From assembly GCA_945860205.1 (NCBI GenBank), contig CAMARK010000036.1:1-42305 (forward strand): a stretch of DNA of 42,305 nucleotides, given 5' to 3'. Made by a program: the position numbers and the translations under genes. Positions 23,999 to 31,787 of the stretch are shown piece by piece. The stretch is from Reyranella massiliensis 521 (GTDB taxonomy: Bacteria > Pseudomonadota > Alphaproteobacteria > Reyranellales > Reyranellaceae). The number at the start of each line of letters is the position of its first letter. Position 1 is the stretch's first letter. The notes below the pieces were generated by a model. It worked only from the letters and a program-made list of their open reading frames with translations. It ran no database searches and was not told the DNA's origin.

Positions 23999-24931
23999 AT
24001 GCGGACCGTGTGGACCATGGGCTTCGTGGCGGTGGCCGCGCTTTCGTTCTGCTTCCCGGATTTCATCGTCTTCCGCTTCACCCAGGCCGTGATCTGGGCG
24101 ATCGCGCTGGTGGGCCTGGTGATCCTGTGCGGTGTGAGCGGCCAGTTCTCCTTCGCCCAGGCCGGCTTCTTCGGCATCGGCGGCTACACTGCCGCCATCC
24201 TGGGCGCCCATACGCCGCTTTCGCTCTACTGGGCGATCGCGCTCGCACCGCTGATGGGCTACGCCGCCGGTTACGGCCTCGGCCGGGTCACCGCCGGCCA
24301 CAGCCTGTGGACCCAGGCCCTGGTGAGCTACGCCTTCGCCATCGCCTTCCCGCAGCTCCTGCGCTGGCGGCTGATCGAGCAGTGGACCGGCGGCGTGCAG
24401 GGCCTCTATCTCGACTTTCCCACTTCACCGGGCGGCCTCCTGAGCGACGACCGCTGGGGCTTCCTGATGGCGCTGGCGTTGCTCGGGGCCGGCCTCTGGC
24501 TTGCCACCAACCTCCTCCAGAGCCGTTCCGGCCGGGCGATGAGGGCCGCGCGCGACCATGATCTCGCAGCATCTGCGCAAGGGGTCCGCGTCGTGCAGGT
24601 GCGGGCGGCGGCATCGGGCGTGGCCGGCGCCTACGTGGCGCTGGCCGGTTGCCTCTCGGCCTTCCAGTTCGGGTTCGTCGGACCCACCAGCTACAACTTC
24701 GCGCTGTCGGTCCAGATGCTGTTCGGCCTGGTGATCGGCGGCATGCAGTCGCTCCCGGGCGCGATCCTGGGTGGCCTCTTCCTGCAGTTCTTCCCCGACG
24801 TCACGGCCGGCCTCGGCAAGGGCTTCTCGGCGCTGCTCTATGCCGCGCTGCTGATCCTGGCCGTGGTGGCGATGCCGAACGGCGTGGCCGGCGCGCTCAG
24901 CCGCCTCGCCGTCCGGCTTCGTCGTCAGTGA
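23999..24931 (+). CDS. Branched-chain amino-acid type ABC permease, LivM-like, solitary
   Basis: A 310-aa inner-membrane protein with the LivM block GVSGQFSFAQAGFFGIGGYTAAIL, an ARDHDLAASAQGVRV coupling-loop region and GGMQSLPGAILGGLFLQFF. LivM needs LivH, LivG, LivF and a binding protein, none of which is nearby. Either those genes are elsewhere or this copy is a remnant or uses partners in trans. The ATG at 23999 is used because upstream residues look like translated antisense of the VOC gene. Its TGA lies inside a tandem repeat shared with the next gene. Confidence 0.82.
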   Translation: MRTVWTMGFVAVAALSFCFPDFIVFRFTQAVIWAIALVGLVILCGVSGQFSFAQAGFFGIGGYTAAILGAHTPLSLYWAIALAPLMGYAAGYGLGRVTAGHSLWTQALVSYAFAIAFPQLLRWRLIEQWTGGVQGLYLDFPTSPGGLLSDDRWGFLMALALLGAGLWLATNLLQSRSGRAMRAARDHDLAASAQGVRVVQVRAAASGVAGAYVALAGCLSAFQFGFVGPTSYNFALSVQMLFGLVIGGMQSLPGAILGGLFLQFFPDVTAGLGKGFSALLYAALLILAVVAMPNGVAGALSRLAVRLRRQ

Positions 24932-24980
24932 CCCTTGAAGACCTCAGTGACCCTTGAAGCCTCAGTGGCCTTTGAAGACT
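24926..24980. repeat. Three tandem copies of a stop-codon-bearing gene tail
   Basis: Units beginning CAGTGACCCTTGAAG start at 24926 and 24945, and a diverged third (CAGTGGCCTTTGAAG) at 24963; spacings are 19 and 18 bases. On the minus strand each reads FKGH-stop, the C-terminus of the enoyl-CoA hydratase gene. On the plus strand the first copy supplies the TGA of the LivM-like gene. Confidence 0.8.
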
Positions 24981-25753
24981 GGCGCGCGCTTCTCAACGAA
25001 AGCGCGGGCCGCTTCCTTGTGGTCCTCGGTCTCGCCGGTGCGGATCATGCGCGCGGCCTCGCTGTCGAGCGCTTCGGAGAGGGTGCCCTCTTCCGCCACC
25101 TTCATGTTCTTTTTCACGTGCCACCACGCCACCCTGGGGCCGGCCGCCAGCTTTTTGGCGAAGCCCATGGTCTCGCTGTCGAGACTGGCATCGTCGATGA
25201 CGCGGTTGGCGAGGCCCAGCTTCTCGATCTGCTCGGCGTTCAGGATTTCCGCCGTGAAGTAGAGTTCGCGCGCCTTAGAAGTGCCGACCAGCTTGTGCAG
25301 AAAATAGTGCGAGCCGAAATCACCCGAGAAGCCCACTTTGGCGAAGGCCGTCGTCATGCGCGCACTCTTGCCGACGAAACGCATGTCGGCCGCCAGCGCG
25401 ATCGACAGCCCGGCGCCTGCGGCCACGCCATTCACCATGGCGATGGTGGGTTTGCCCATCTCGTGCAACAGCTCGGAGACCTTCATGCGCTCGCGGATGT
25501 CGTGGACCTTGTCTTCGTAGGTCTTGTCCTGGTCGCGGCCCGCAGCCATCGACTTGACGTCGCCGCCGGCACAGAAGGCCTTCTCGCCGGCGCCGCGCAC
25601 GACGACGCAGCCGATATGCCGGTTGGCCGCTGCTTCCTCGAGCGCATCGCTGAGACCACTCATCATGTCGCGGTTGAGCGCATTCATCGCGTCGGGGCGG
25701 TTCAGCACGATCTTCATCACGCCGTCTTCGACGGTCTTGAGCACATACGACAT
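24962..25753 (-). CDS. Enoyl-CoA hydratase/isomerase family protein
   Basis: A 263-aa crotonase-fold protein. NRPDAMNALNRDM, GAGEKAFCAGGDVK (CoA/oxyanion) and GVAAGAGLSIALAADMRF are clear. The segment that carries the two hydratase Glu residues reads AFAKVGFSGDFGSHYF: the first Glu is replaced and an Asp sits near the second position, so isomerase-type or other crotonase chemistry may be more likely than plain hydration. GGAGGAA precedes the ATG at 25753. The gene ends in PVFKGH, inside the tandem repeat. Confidence 0.85.
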   Translation of the reverse strand: MSYVLKTVEDGVMKIVLNRPDAMNALNRDMMSGLSDALEEAAANRHIGCVVVRGAGEKAFCAGGDVKSMAAGRDQDKTYEDKVHDIRERMKVSELLHEMGKPTIAMVNGVAAGAGLSIALAADMRFVGKSARMTTAFAKVGFSGDFGSHYFLHKLVGTSKARELYFTAEILNAEQIEKLGLANRVIDDASLDSETMGFAKKLAAGPRVAWWHVKKNMKVAEEGTLSEALDSEAARMIRTGETEDHKEAARAFVEKRAPVFKGH

Positions 25754-25886
25754 AGGCTTCCTCCGGGATTGCAGTCCGTCACAGTTGCGGCGATGGTTTC
25801 TTAAACCAAGCATTCGCGCAACGACATTCCGCCTCGCATCGCGGAACCATCCAATAGACCGTAAAGTCACGCGCTACGAGGCGCGC

Positions 25887-26309
25887 CTAGAGCCTGAGCA
25901 CGTACATGGCGAAGGGCTCGGCGGGCGCACTGCGCGATTCGTAGAGATATCTGGCCGGAACATTATCCGGCTCCGTGCCCACCCAGGCTTCCTGGCAACC
26001 CAGTTCCTTGGCGAACGTCAACATGGCGTCGAGCAAGCGTCGTGCGATGCCCTCCCGTTGTCGCGTCGGTGCCACCGCCACTTCATCGATATAGAGCTCG
26101 GTCGGCCGGCCATCGGGATGCCGGTGCACGACGGCGGCGACCTGGCCCACGACCTCGCCGTTTGCGATCGCCACCATGAGGTGATGGCCCGGCGTGGCGA
26201 GATAATGGGTGAGCTGACGACGCTCGATCGGATGGTCGAACACGTCGGGCGCCACGCGATCGAACAGATCCTCATCACCAGGGCCGACATAGCGGATTTC
26301 GACGGTCAT
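25887..26309 (-). CDS. GNAT family N-acetyltransferase
   Basis: A 140-aa single-domain acetyltransferase. Acetyl-CoA motif A is seen as LYIDEVAVAPTRQREGIARRLLDAM (R/Q-x-x-G-x-A), and the C-terminal part is EAWVGTEPDNVPARYLYES. The layout resembles the AAC(3)-I-like branch of GNATs, but the substrate cannot be assigned and no resistance should be assumed. It starts 17 bases after the TetR gene's stop, so it is probably cotranscribed with it. Confidence 0.82.
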   Translation of the reverse strand: MTVEIRYVGPGDEDLFDRVAPDVFDHPIERRQLTHYLATPGHHLMVAIANGEVVGQVAAVVHRHPDGRPTELYIDEVAVAPTRQREGIARRLLDAMLTFAKELGCQEAWVGTEPDNVPARYLYESRSAPAEPFAMYVLRL

Positions 26310-26326
26310 CGGCTTTCTATAGCCCA

Positions 26327-26860
26327 CTAGCGCAGCGCCGCCACCAGGGCGCGGGCGATGGCCGCGGGCGACTTGCCGCCCGGCCGATACCAGGTCGGCG
26401 TCCAGTTGAGGGCGCCCAGCAACTGCAGGCGCCACAGGGTGCGGTCGATGGCCGGCGATAGCGCCAACGCGGCCACCAATTCGACGAAGCGCCTCTCGTA
26501 GCCGTCGCGCATCACCACCAACCGGCGGCGCAGGCGCGCATCGAGGCGGCTGAGATCGGCCGTCATTACGGCGGCGTGGGCCCTGTCAGCCAGCAGCGAG
26601 CCGAGATGGGCGATGCAGGCGGCCTCCAGCCGGCTCCATGGCGTGCGCGCCCGGGCAACAGCGGCATCGACCGCCGCGCCGATCTCGGCCACGCCCGATT
26701 CGTAGACCGCGGCGATCAGCTCGTTCTTGGAAGGGAAATGGTAGTACATCGAGCCTGCGAGCATGCCGGCCTCGCCCGCGATGTCGCGCATTGACGTGGC
26801 TTCGAAGCCACCTTTCGCAAAGCGGCGCGCCGATATCGCCAGAAGCCTGTCGCGGGACAT
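26327..26860 (-). CDS. TetR family transcriptional regulator
   Basis: A 177-aa regulator. The N-terminal HTH is FEATSMRDIAGEAGMLAGSMYYHFPSK, typical of TetR, and the C-terminal ligand domain resembles TetR_C regulators of lipid or acyl-CoA genes (RRFVELVAALALSPAIDRTLWRLQLLGALNW). It is divergent from the P450 operon across a perfect palindrome and probably represses that operon and itself. The ATG at 26860 is used; a TTG at 26875 would lie inside the palindrome. Confidence 0.88.
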   Translation of the reverse strand: MSRDRLLAISARRFAKGGFEATSMRDIAGEAGMLAGSMYYHFPSKNELIAAVYESGVAEIGAAVDAAVARARTPWSRLEAACIAHLGSLLADRAHAAVMTADLSRLDARLRRRLVVMRDGYERRFVELVAALALSPAIDRTLWRLQLLGALNWTPTWYRPGGKSPAAIARALVAALR

Positions 26861-26874
26861 GAGGCATTGTAGCA

Positions 26875-26892
26875 ACCAAACACTTGTTTGGT
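26875..26892. promoter_or_regulatory. 18-bp palindrome, probable TetR operator
   Basis: ACCAAACA (26875-26882) and TGTTTGGT (26885-26892) are perfect inverted repeats with a 2-base CT centre. The site lies 14 bases from the TetR ATG and 26 bases before the P450 ATG, where it could control both promoters. Confidence 0.75.
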
Positions 26893-26918
26893 AAGTCGCA
26901 GGGCGCTAGCCTCGGGCC

Positions 26919-28142
26919 ATGGCCTATGTTTTCGACCTCGGCAATCCGGCGACCAACGCCAACCCCTTCCCCGAATTCGCGCGGCTCCGCGTCGAAGATC
27001 CGGTGCACTGGTCGCCTGCCATGAAGGCGTGGATCGTGACGCGCCATGCCGACGTGAAGCAGGTGGCGCTGAACAATCGGCAGATTTCGGCCGACCGGCT
27101 GACGCCGTTCTTCAAGACCAATCCCGAGTACCAGAAGGGCTCGATCGAGAGCCTGGTGCGCTACCTCAACCACTGGATGGTGTTCCGCGACCCGCCGGAT
27201 CACACCCGCCTGCGCCGATTGTTCAACAAGGCCTTTACGCCGACCTCGGTCGAGAATCTGCGGCCCAACATCGAGGGCATCGTCGCCCACCTGATCGACG
27301 GCATGGAGGCCAAGGCCCGGCGCGGCGAGACCGTCGACTACATCGCCGACTTCGCCTACCCACTGCCCGCCTCGGTGATCATGGATCTGCTAGGCGTGCC
27401 ACGCGCCGACCTGGAACGCGTAAAGGTGTGGTCGGACGATATCGCGCTCTTCATCGGCACCGCCCAGGTCGCCGGCAACAAATACCTGCGCGCCGAATCC
27501 GGCGCCAAGGCGATGTCAGACTACTTTCGCGTCCTGGTCGAGGATCGCACCGACCAGCCACGCGACGACATGATCAGCCATCTGGTGTTGGCGCGCGACG
27601 ACCGCGATGCACTCAGCACCGACGAGATCATCGGTACCGCTATCCTGCTGCTGTTCGCCGGCCACGAAACCACCAGCAACCTGATCGGCAACGGCTTTTT
27701 CTATTCAATGAAGAAGCGCGGCCAATGGGAGCGCCTGATCGCCGATCCGTCGCTCGCATCGACGGCGGTCGAGGAGTTCCTGCGCTACGACGGCCCATCG
27801 GGCGCACTGGCGCGCGTCGTCTCGGCCGATCTCGAGATGAACGGCAAGGCGATACGCGAGGGCCAACGCGTCTTCGCTTTCGTGAATGCAGCGAACCGCG
27901 ATCCCGAGGCCTTTGACGACCCCGAGCGTTTCGACATCGGCCGCGTGCAGAACCCACATCTCACCTTCGGCCACGGTATCCATTTCTGCCTGGGCGCGCC
28001 GCTGGCCCGGCTGGAGGCGCAGATCGCCGCCATCCGGCTGACGGAACGCCTGCCTCACATCCGCCTTTCCGGCGGCGAGCCGGAATGGCACGACTCCCTC
28101 ATCCTGCGCGGCGTCAAGCGGCTGCCAGTAGAGTTCGGCTAA
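26919..28142 (+). CDS. Cytochrome P450
   Basis: A 407-aa soluble bacterial P450. The I-helix oxygen-activation motif is FAGHETTS, the K-helix ExxR is EEFLR, and the haem loop FGHGIHFCLGAPLARLE has ligand C357. RDPPDHTRLRRLFNKAFTP is the usual C-helix region. It hydroxylates an unknown substrate and needs ferredoxin and reductase, not encoded nearby. It is followed at 13 bases by a thiolase, reminiscent of pathways that oxidise a terpenoid or steroid side chain before beta-oxidation; that is inference. Confidence 0.93.
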   Translation: MAYVFDLGNPATNANPFPEFARLRVEDPVHWSPAMKAWIVTRHADVKQVALNNRQISADRLTPFFKTNPEYQKGSIESLVRYLNHWMVFRDPPDHTRLRRLFNKAFTPTSVENLRPNIEGIVAHLIDGMEAKARRGETVDYIADFAYPLPASVIMDLLGVPRADLERVKVWSDDIALFIGTAQVAGNKYLRAESGAKAMSDYFRVLVEDRTDQPRDDMISHLVLARDDRDALSTDEIIGTAILLLFAGHETTSNLIGNGFFYSMKKRGQWERLIADPSLASTAVEEFLRYDGPSGALARVVSADLEMNGKAIREGQRVFAFVNAANRDPEAFDDPERFDIGRVQNPHLTFGHGIHFCLGAPLARLEAQIAAIRLTERLPHIRLSGGEPEWHDSLILRGVKRLPVEFG

Positions 28143-28155
28143 GGAGACGACGGAC

Positions 28156-29358
28156 ATGGCCTCTGGCATTCGCGACAAGGTCGCCATTCTAGGCATGGGA
28201 TGTACGCGTTTCGGCGAACACTGGGACAAGGGCGCCGAGGACTTGATGGTCGACGCCTTCGAGGAGGCGATGGCCGACGCCGGCATCGAGCGCAAACAGG
28301 TCGACGCTGCCTGGCTTTCGACCTGCCTCGACGAAGTCCATGTCGGCAAGTCTGGCCTACCCCTCTCGGAAACGCTTCGCTTCGACTACATACCCGTCAG
28401 TCGCGTGGAGAACTACTGCGCTTCAGGGTCCGATGCCTTCCGCTCCGCCGTCTATGCCGTTGCAGCGGGCGCTTGCGACATTGCGCTCGCTCTGGGTGTC
28501 GAGAAGCTGAAGGACACCGGTTTCGGCGGCCTCCCCGGCCTCAATGCCGGCACGGGCGCCCCGCTGTGGTGGGCCAATCTGACGGCACCTGGCAGCTTCG
28601 CCCAGCTCGCCTCGGCTTACCGTGCCAAACACGACATCAGCCGCGACGAACTCAAGCGCGCGATGGCACACATCTCGGTCAAGAGCCACGCCAACGGCGT
28701 CAGGAACCCCAAGGCCCATCTGCAGCGCGCCATTACCGAGGCCGACGTGCTGAATGCGCCGCTGATCGCCGACCCGCTCGGGCTTTACGATTGCTGTGGC
28801 GTGAGCGATGGCGCAGCGGCCGCCATCGTGACGACACCCGAGATCGCGCGCAGCCTGGGCAAGAGGGATATCGTCTCCGTGAAGGCGTTGCAGATCGCCG
28901 GGTCCAACGGCATCGAGGAACAGCACAACACTTGGGACGGCAGCTACTTCGCCACGGCCCGGGTCGCCGCCAAGCGTGCCTACCGCGAGGCCGGTATCGA
29001 CCGGCCTCGCGAGCAGCTGAGCCTGGTCGAATGCCACGACTGTTTCTCGGTCACCGAGCTGGTGACGCTTGAAGACCTTTACATCTCGCCCGAAGGCGGC
29101 GCCGTGAAGGACGTTCTGGACGGCTTCTACGACTCGGACGGCCAGGTGCCGTGCCAGATCGATGGTGGGCTGAAATGCTTCGGCCATCCGATCGGCGCCT
29201 CGGGCATCCGCATGATCTACGAGATGTACCTCCAGCTGCAGGGCCGGGCCGGCGCCCGCCAGCGTCCCGACGTTCGGTTCGGCCTTACCCACAATCTCGG
29301 CGGTTTCCCGGCTCGCAACGTCTGCTCCGTCGCCATTGTCGGGGCCCTGAACGCCTGA
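28156..29358 (+). CDS. Thiolase, SCP2-type acetyl-CoA acetyltransferase
   Basis: A 400-aa thiolase. The nucleophile C88 lies in VENYCASGSDAF, and the C-terminal catalytic region is KCFGHPIGASG (H344). The remote ends, GIRDKVAILGMGCTRFGE and THNLGGFPARNVC, match the SCP2-type group that acts on bulky or branched acyl chains. It would cleave a 3-ketoacyl-CoA, fitting the P450 upstream and the oxidoreductase downstream. It is the middle gene of a three-gene operon. Confidence 0.9.
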   Translation: MASGIRDKVAILGMGCTRFGEHWDKGAEDLMVDAFEEAMADAGIERKQVDAAWLSTCLDEVHVGKSGLPLSETLRFDYIPVSRVENYCASGSDAFRSAVYAVAAGACDIALALGVEKLKDTGFGGLPGLNAGTGAPLWWANLTAPGSFAQLASAYRAKHDISRDELKRAMAHISVKSHANGVRNPKAHLQRAITEADVLNAPLIADPLGLYDCCGVSDGAAAAIVTTPEIARSLGKRDIVSVKALQIAGSNGIEEQHNTWDGSYFATARVAAKRAYREAGIDRPREQLSLVECHDCFSVTELVTLEDLYISPEGGAVKDVLDGFYDSDGQVPCQIDGGLKCFGHPIGASGIRMIYEMYLQLQGRAGARQRPDVRFGLTHNLGGFPARNVCSVAIVGALNA

Positions 29359-29371
29359 CGGAGTCAATGCC

Positions 29372-30379
29372 ATGAAGGCCATGATCTGCCGCCGATGGGG
29401 CGGTCCCGAAGACCTGCGGCTGGAAACCGTGGAGCCAGCGCCGCTCGAGACCGGACAGGTCCGCATCAAGGTCCATGCCGCCGGCGTGAGCTTCGCCACG
29501 ACGCTGGTGATCGCCGGCAAATACCAGCGCCGCCCGCCCTTCCCCTTCGCACCAGGCACCGAAGCGTCTGGCGTCGTGACCGAGGTCGACCCGGCCTGCC
29601 GGCGCCTAAAGGTCGGCGACGAGGTGGTGGCCGTGCTCGACTGGGGCGGCCTCGCCGAGGAAGCGGTGGCGCACGAGGTCAATGTATTCCCCAAGCCGAA
29701 GAACCTTGGGTTCGTCGAGGCGATCCAGCTCGCCATCTCCTACCCGACCTCGGCGGGCGCGCTGACCTGGCCGATGGCACTGGACGTCCAAAAGGGCCAC
29801 ACCCTCCTGGTCCATGCGGCGGCGGGCGGTGTCGGCATGGCGGCCGTCGAGATCGGCAAGATCCTGGGTGCCACGGTGATTGCCACGGCCGGCGGCACAC
29901 GCAAGACCGAATTCGCCAAGGCGCATGGCGCCGATCACGTGATCGACTACACCGCCACCGATTTCCGCGAGGAAGTGCTGAAGCTGACCAATGGCCGCGG
30001 CGTCGACCGCGTCTACGATCCGGTCGGGGGTGACGTCTTCGCCCAGTCCCTGCGCTGCATGGCGGTCGAGGGACGCATCTGTCCGATCGGCTTTGCCGGC
30101 GGCACGATCCCGCAGATCCCGGCCAACATCCTGCTGGTCAAGACCTTGGCGGTAACTGGCTTCAATTACGGCTATTACGTCGGCTGGAGTCCGCACGATG
30201 CGCGCTTCGAGGAAGCGGGCCGCACCTTCACCCTGATGGAACGCATTCGCGGCTGGTGCGAGGCGGGACTTTGCCGGCCTCACGTCGACCGAACCTTCAA
30301 GCTCGATCAGGCGGCCGAAGCGATGCGCGCCCTATTGGAGCGCAGCGTCACCGGCCGCGTGGCGATCATGATGGAATGA
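29372..30379 (+). CDS. NADPH:quinone oxidoreductase family (MDR) protein
   Basis: A 335-aa medium-chain reductase of the zinc-free quinone oxidoreductase branch. PFPFAPGTEASGVV, the Rossmann motif HAAAGGVGMAAVEIGKILGA and GADHVIDYT are visible. No zinc-binding Cys cluster is present. Related enzymes reduce quinones or act as enoyl reductases on alpha,beta-unsaturated compounds. It begins 13 bases after the thiolase stop and probably completes the TetR-controlled operon. Confidence 0.87.
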   Translation: MKAMICRRWGGPEDLRLETVEPAPLETGQVRIKVHAAGVSFATTLVIAGKYQRRPPFPFAPGTEASGVVTEVDPACRRLKVGDEVVAVLDWGGLAEEAVAHEVNVFPKPKNLGFVEAIQLAISYPTSAGALTWPMALDVQKGHTLLVHAAAGGVGMAAVEIGKILGATVIATAGGTRKTEFAKAHGADHVIDYTATDFREEVLKLTNGRGVDRVYDPVGGDVFAQSLRCMAVEGRICPIGFAGGTIPQIPANILLVKTLAVTGFNYGYYVGWSPHDARFEEAGRTFTLMERIRGWCEAGLCRPHVDRTFKLDQAAEAMRALLERSVTGRVAIMME

Positions 30380-30400
30380 CCGCTACGCGACCGGGGTTGG

Positions 30401-30757
30401 CTACTTCTTTGTGAGCTTGCCTTCGAACAGGCAATAGCCGTCGAGCATGATCTTCGGGTCGTTGTCCTGGAGGGAGCCGACGACGTCGATGGTGTTGTTG
30501 TTGCCGACGATGGCCTTGGTCTTGAATTTCTTGTCGGCGCCCATCGATACGTTGAAGAAGCGCTGCGTGCGGCCTTCCTGCAGGAAGAGACCCTTCACTT
30601 CGTTGCCTGCCGTCGTGATGTCGATGGTCATCTTGTAGGTCGGGCACTTGCCCGAACCGACGCCATAACCGGTCCAAGTGTAGGCTGGCCCATCAGCATG
30701 GGCCGCACCAACGAACAGAACGGTTGCGAGAGTTCCCAGTGCGATTGCCTTGAACAT
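30401..30757 (-). CDS. Small secreted protein, unknown function
   Basis: A 118-aa protein with a signal peptide (MFKAIALGTLATVLFVGAAHA, cleavage before DG). The mature part of about 97 residues has two Cys (SGKCPTYKM and DGYCLFEG) that could form a disulfide, and a repeated beta-type pattern (KMTIDITTAGNEVKG, FFNVSMGADKK). I do not recognise a domain. A GGAG ribosome site precedes the ATG at 30757. It is convergent with the oxidoreductase gene. Confidence 0.72.
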   Translation of the reverse strand: MFKAIALGTLATVLFVGAAHADGPAYTWTGYGVGSGKCPTYKMTIDITTAGNEVKGLFLQEGRTQRFFNVSMGADKKFKTKAIVGNNNTIDVVGSLQDNDPKIMLDGYCLFEGKLTKK

Positions 30758-30902
30758 CGAATCCCTCTCCTTGAGAACAAAGTGCCTGATAATCAACGGC
30801 TCGCCGCCTGTCGTGTTCCATTGCATATGCGGCTTCACCAAACCTAGCCAATTTCGGTGACAAAATCGCCTTTTTGAGGGCATTGCGGGGAGTTTTGGAG
30901 GG

Positions 30903-31733
30903 TTAGCGACCCTTGAAATTGGGCTCTCGCTTTTCGAGAAAAGCTTTGATTCCTTCCGTCATGTCTTCGGTCTGCATCAGTGGCAAAAGTTGCAGAAAAA
31001 CATGATGAACATGCTCGTTAAAGGGCTCGTTCCACGCCATGCGCATCATGCGCTTGGCAGCCTGGATGGCGAGCGGCGCATTGGCGGCGATTTCCAGGGC
31101 AAGATCGCGGGCCGCGCCCATGACCTCGGCGTCGGCCACCACCTTGTTGACCAAGCCAATTTCCAGCGACTGGGCGGCGCTGAGCGTGCGGCCAGTGAAG
31201 ATCAGCTCGGCGGCCTTGGCCCAGCCCAGCATCCGCGGCAGGTACCAGGTGCCGCCCGATTCCGGCAGCACGCCGCGCTTGGCATAGGAGGCCGCGAGCT
31301 TGGCCGACTGCGCCATGAGCCGGATATCGGCGCCCAGCGCCAGGTCGAGCCCGTAGCCCGCCGCCGAGCCGTTGAGTGCGGCGATCACCGGCTTGTCCAT
31401 GGCATGCAGAACCGGCGGCGGCGTGTTGCGCAGGTCGATATTGGTGGGCGTCGCCCCCGAGCCGACGCTGAGATTGTCGGTGCCCTTGGATTGCGCCTCG
31501 AGATTGAGCCCGGCGCAGAAGGCGCGGCCGGTGCCGGTCAGGATCACCACCCGCACGGCCGGGTCCTCGCTCGCCCTGACCAGCGCCTCGGTGAGCTGCT
31601 TCAACATCGGGCCAGAAATGGTGTTCATGCGCTGCGGCGCGTTCAATGTGACGGTCGCGATGGCGCCGTCGACACCGTAGAGCAACTCATCGGGCATTAG
31701 CGCCGGTGTGGGCTGGGCCGCAAACTGGCTCAT
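30903..31733 (-). CDS. Enoyl-CoA hydratase/isomerase family protein
   Basis: A 276-aa crotonase-fold protein. NAPQRMNTISGPML, GTGRAFCAGLNLE and GSAAGYGLDLALGADIRL form the CoA/oxyanion site, and KRGVLPESGGTWYLPRMLG carries an acidic residue in the second catalytic position, as in PaaG-like isomerases/hydratases. It ends in PNFKGR. The substrate is unknown. It is divergent from the threonine aldolase gene by 54 bases. Confidence 0.88.
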   Translation of the reverse strand: MSQFAAQPTPALMPDELLYGVDGAIATVTLNAPQRMNTISGPMLKQLTEALVRASEDPAVRVVILTGTGRAFCAGLNLEAQSKGTDNLSVGSGATPTNIDLRNTPPPVLHAMDKPVIAALNGSAAGYGLDLALGADIRLMAQSAKLAASYAKRGVLPESGGTWYLPRMLGWAKAAELIFTGRTLSAAQSLEIGLVNKVVADAEVMGAARDLALEIAANAPLAIQAAKRMMRMAWNEPFNEHVHHVFLQLLPLMQTEDMTEGIKAFLEKREPNFKGR

Positions 31734-31787
31734 GTTTCCTCCCTCTGCCTTATGCGGCTATGGTGGCGCAGGAGAACACGCCACGCC

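Noticed and set aside
24926-24980. Short tandem repeats considered as a CRISPR array
   Set aside because: Units are 18-19 bases with no spacers and encode a gene tail.
25887-26309. Considered as an aminoglycoside acetyltransferase
   Set aside because: Only general GNAT similarity is visible; substrate-specific residues cannot be judged by eye.
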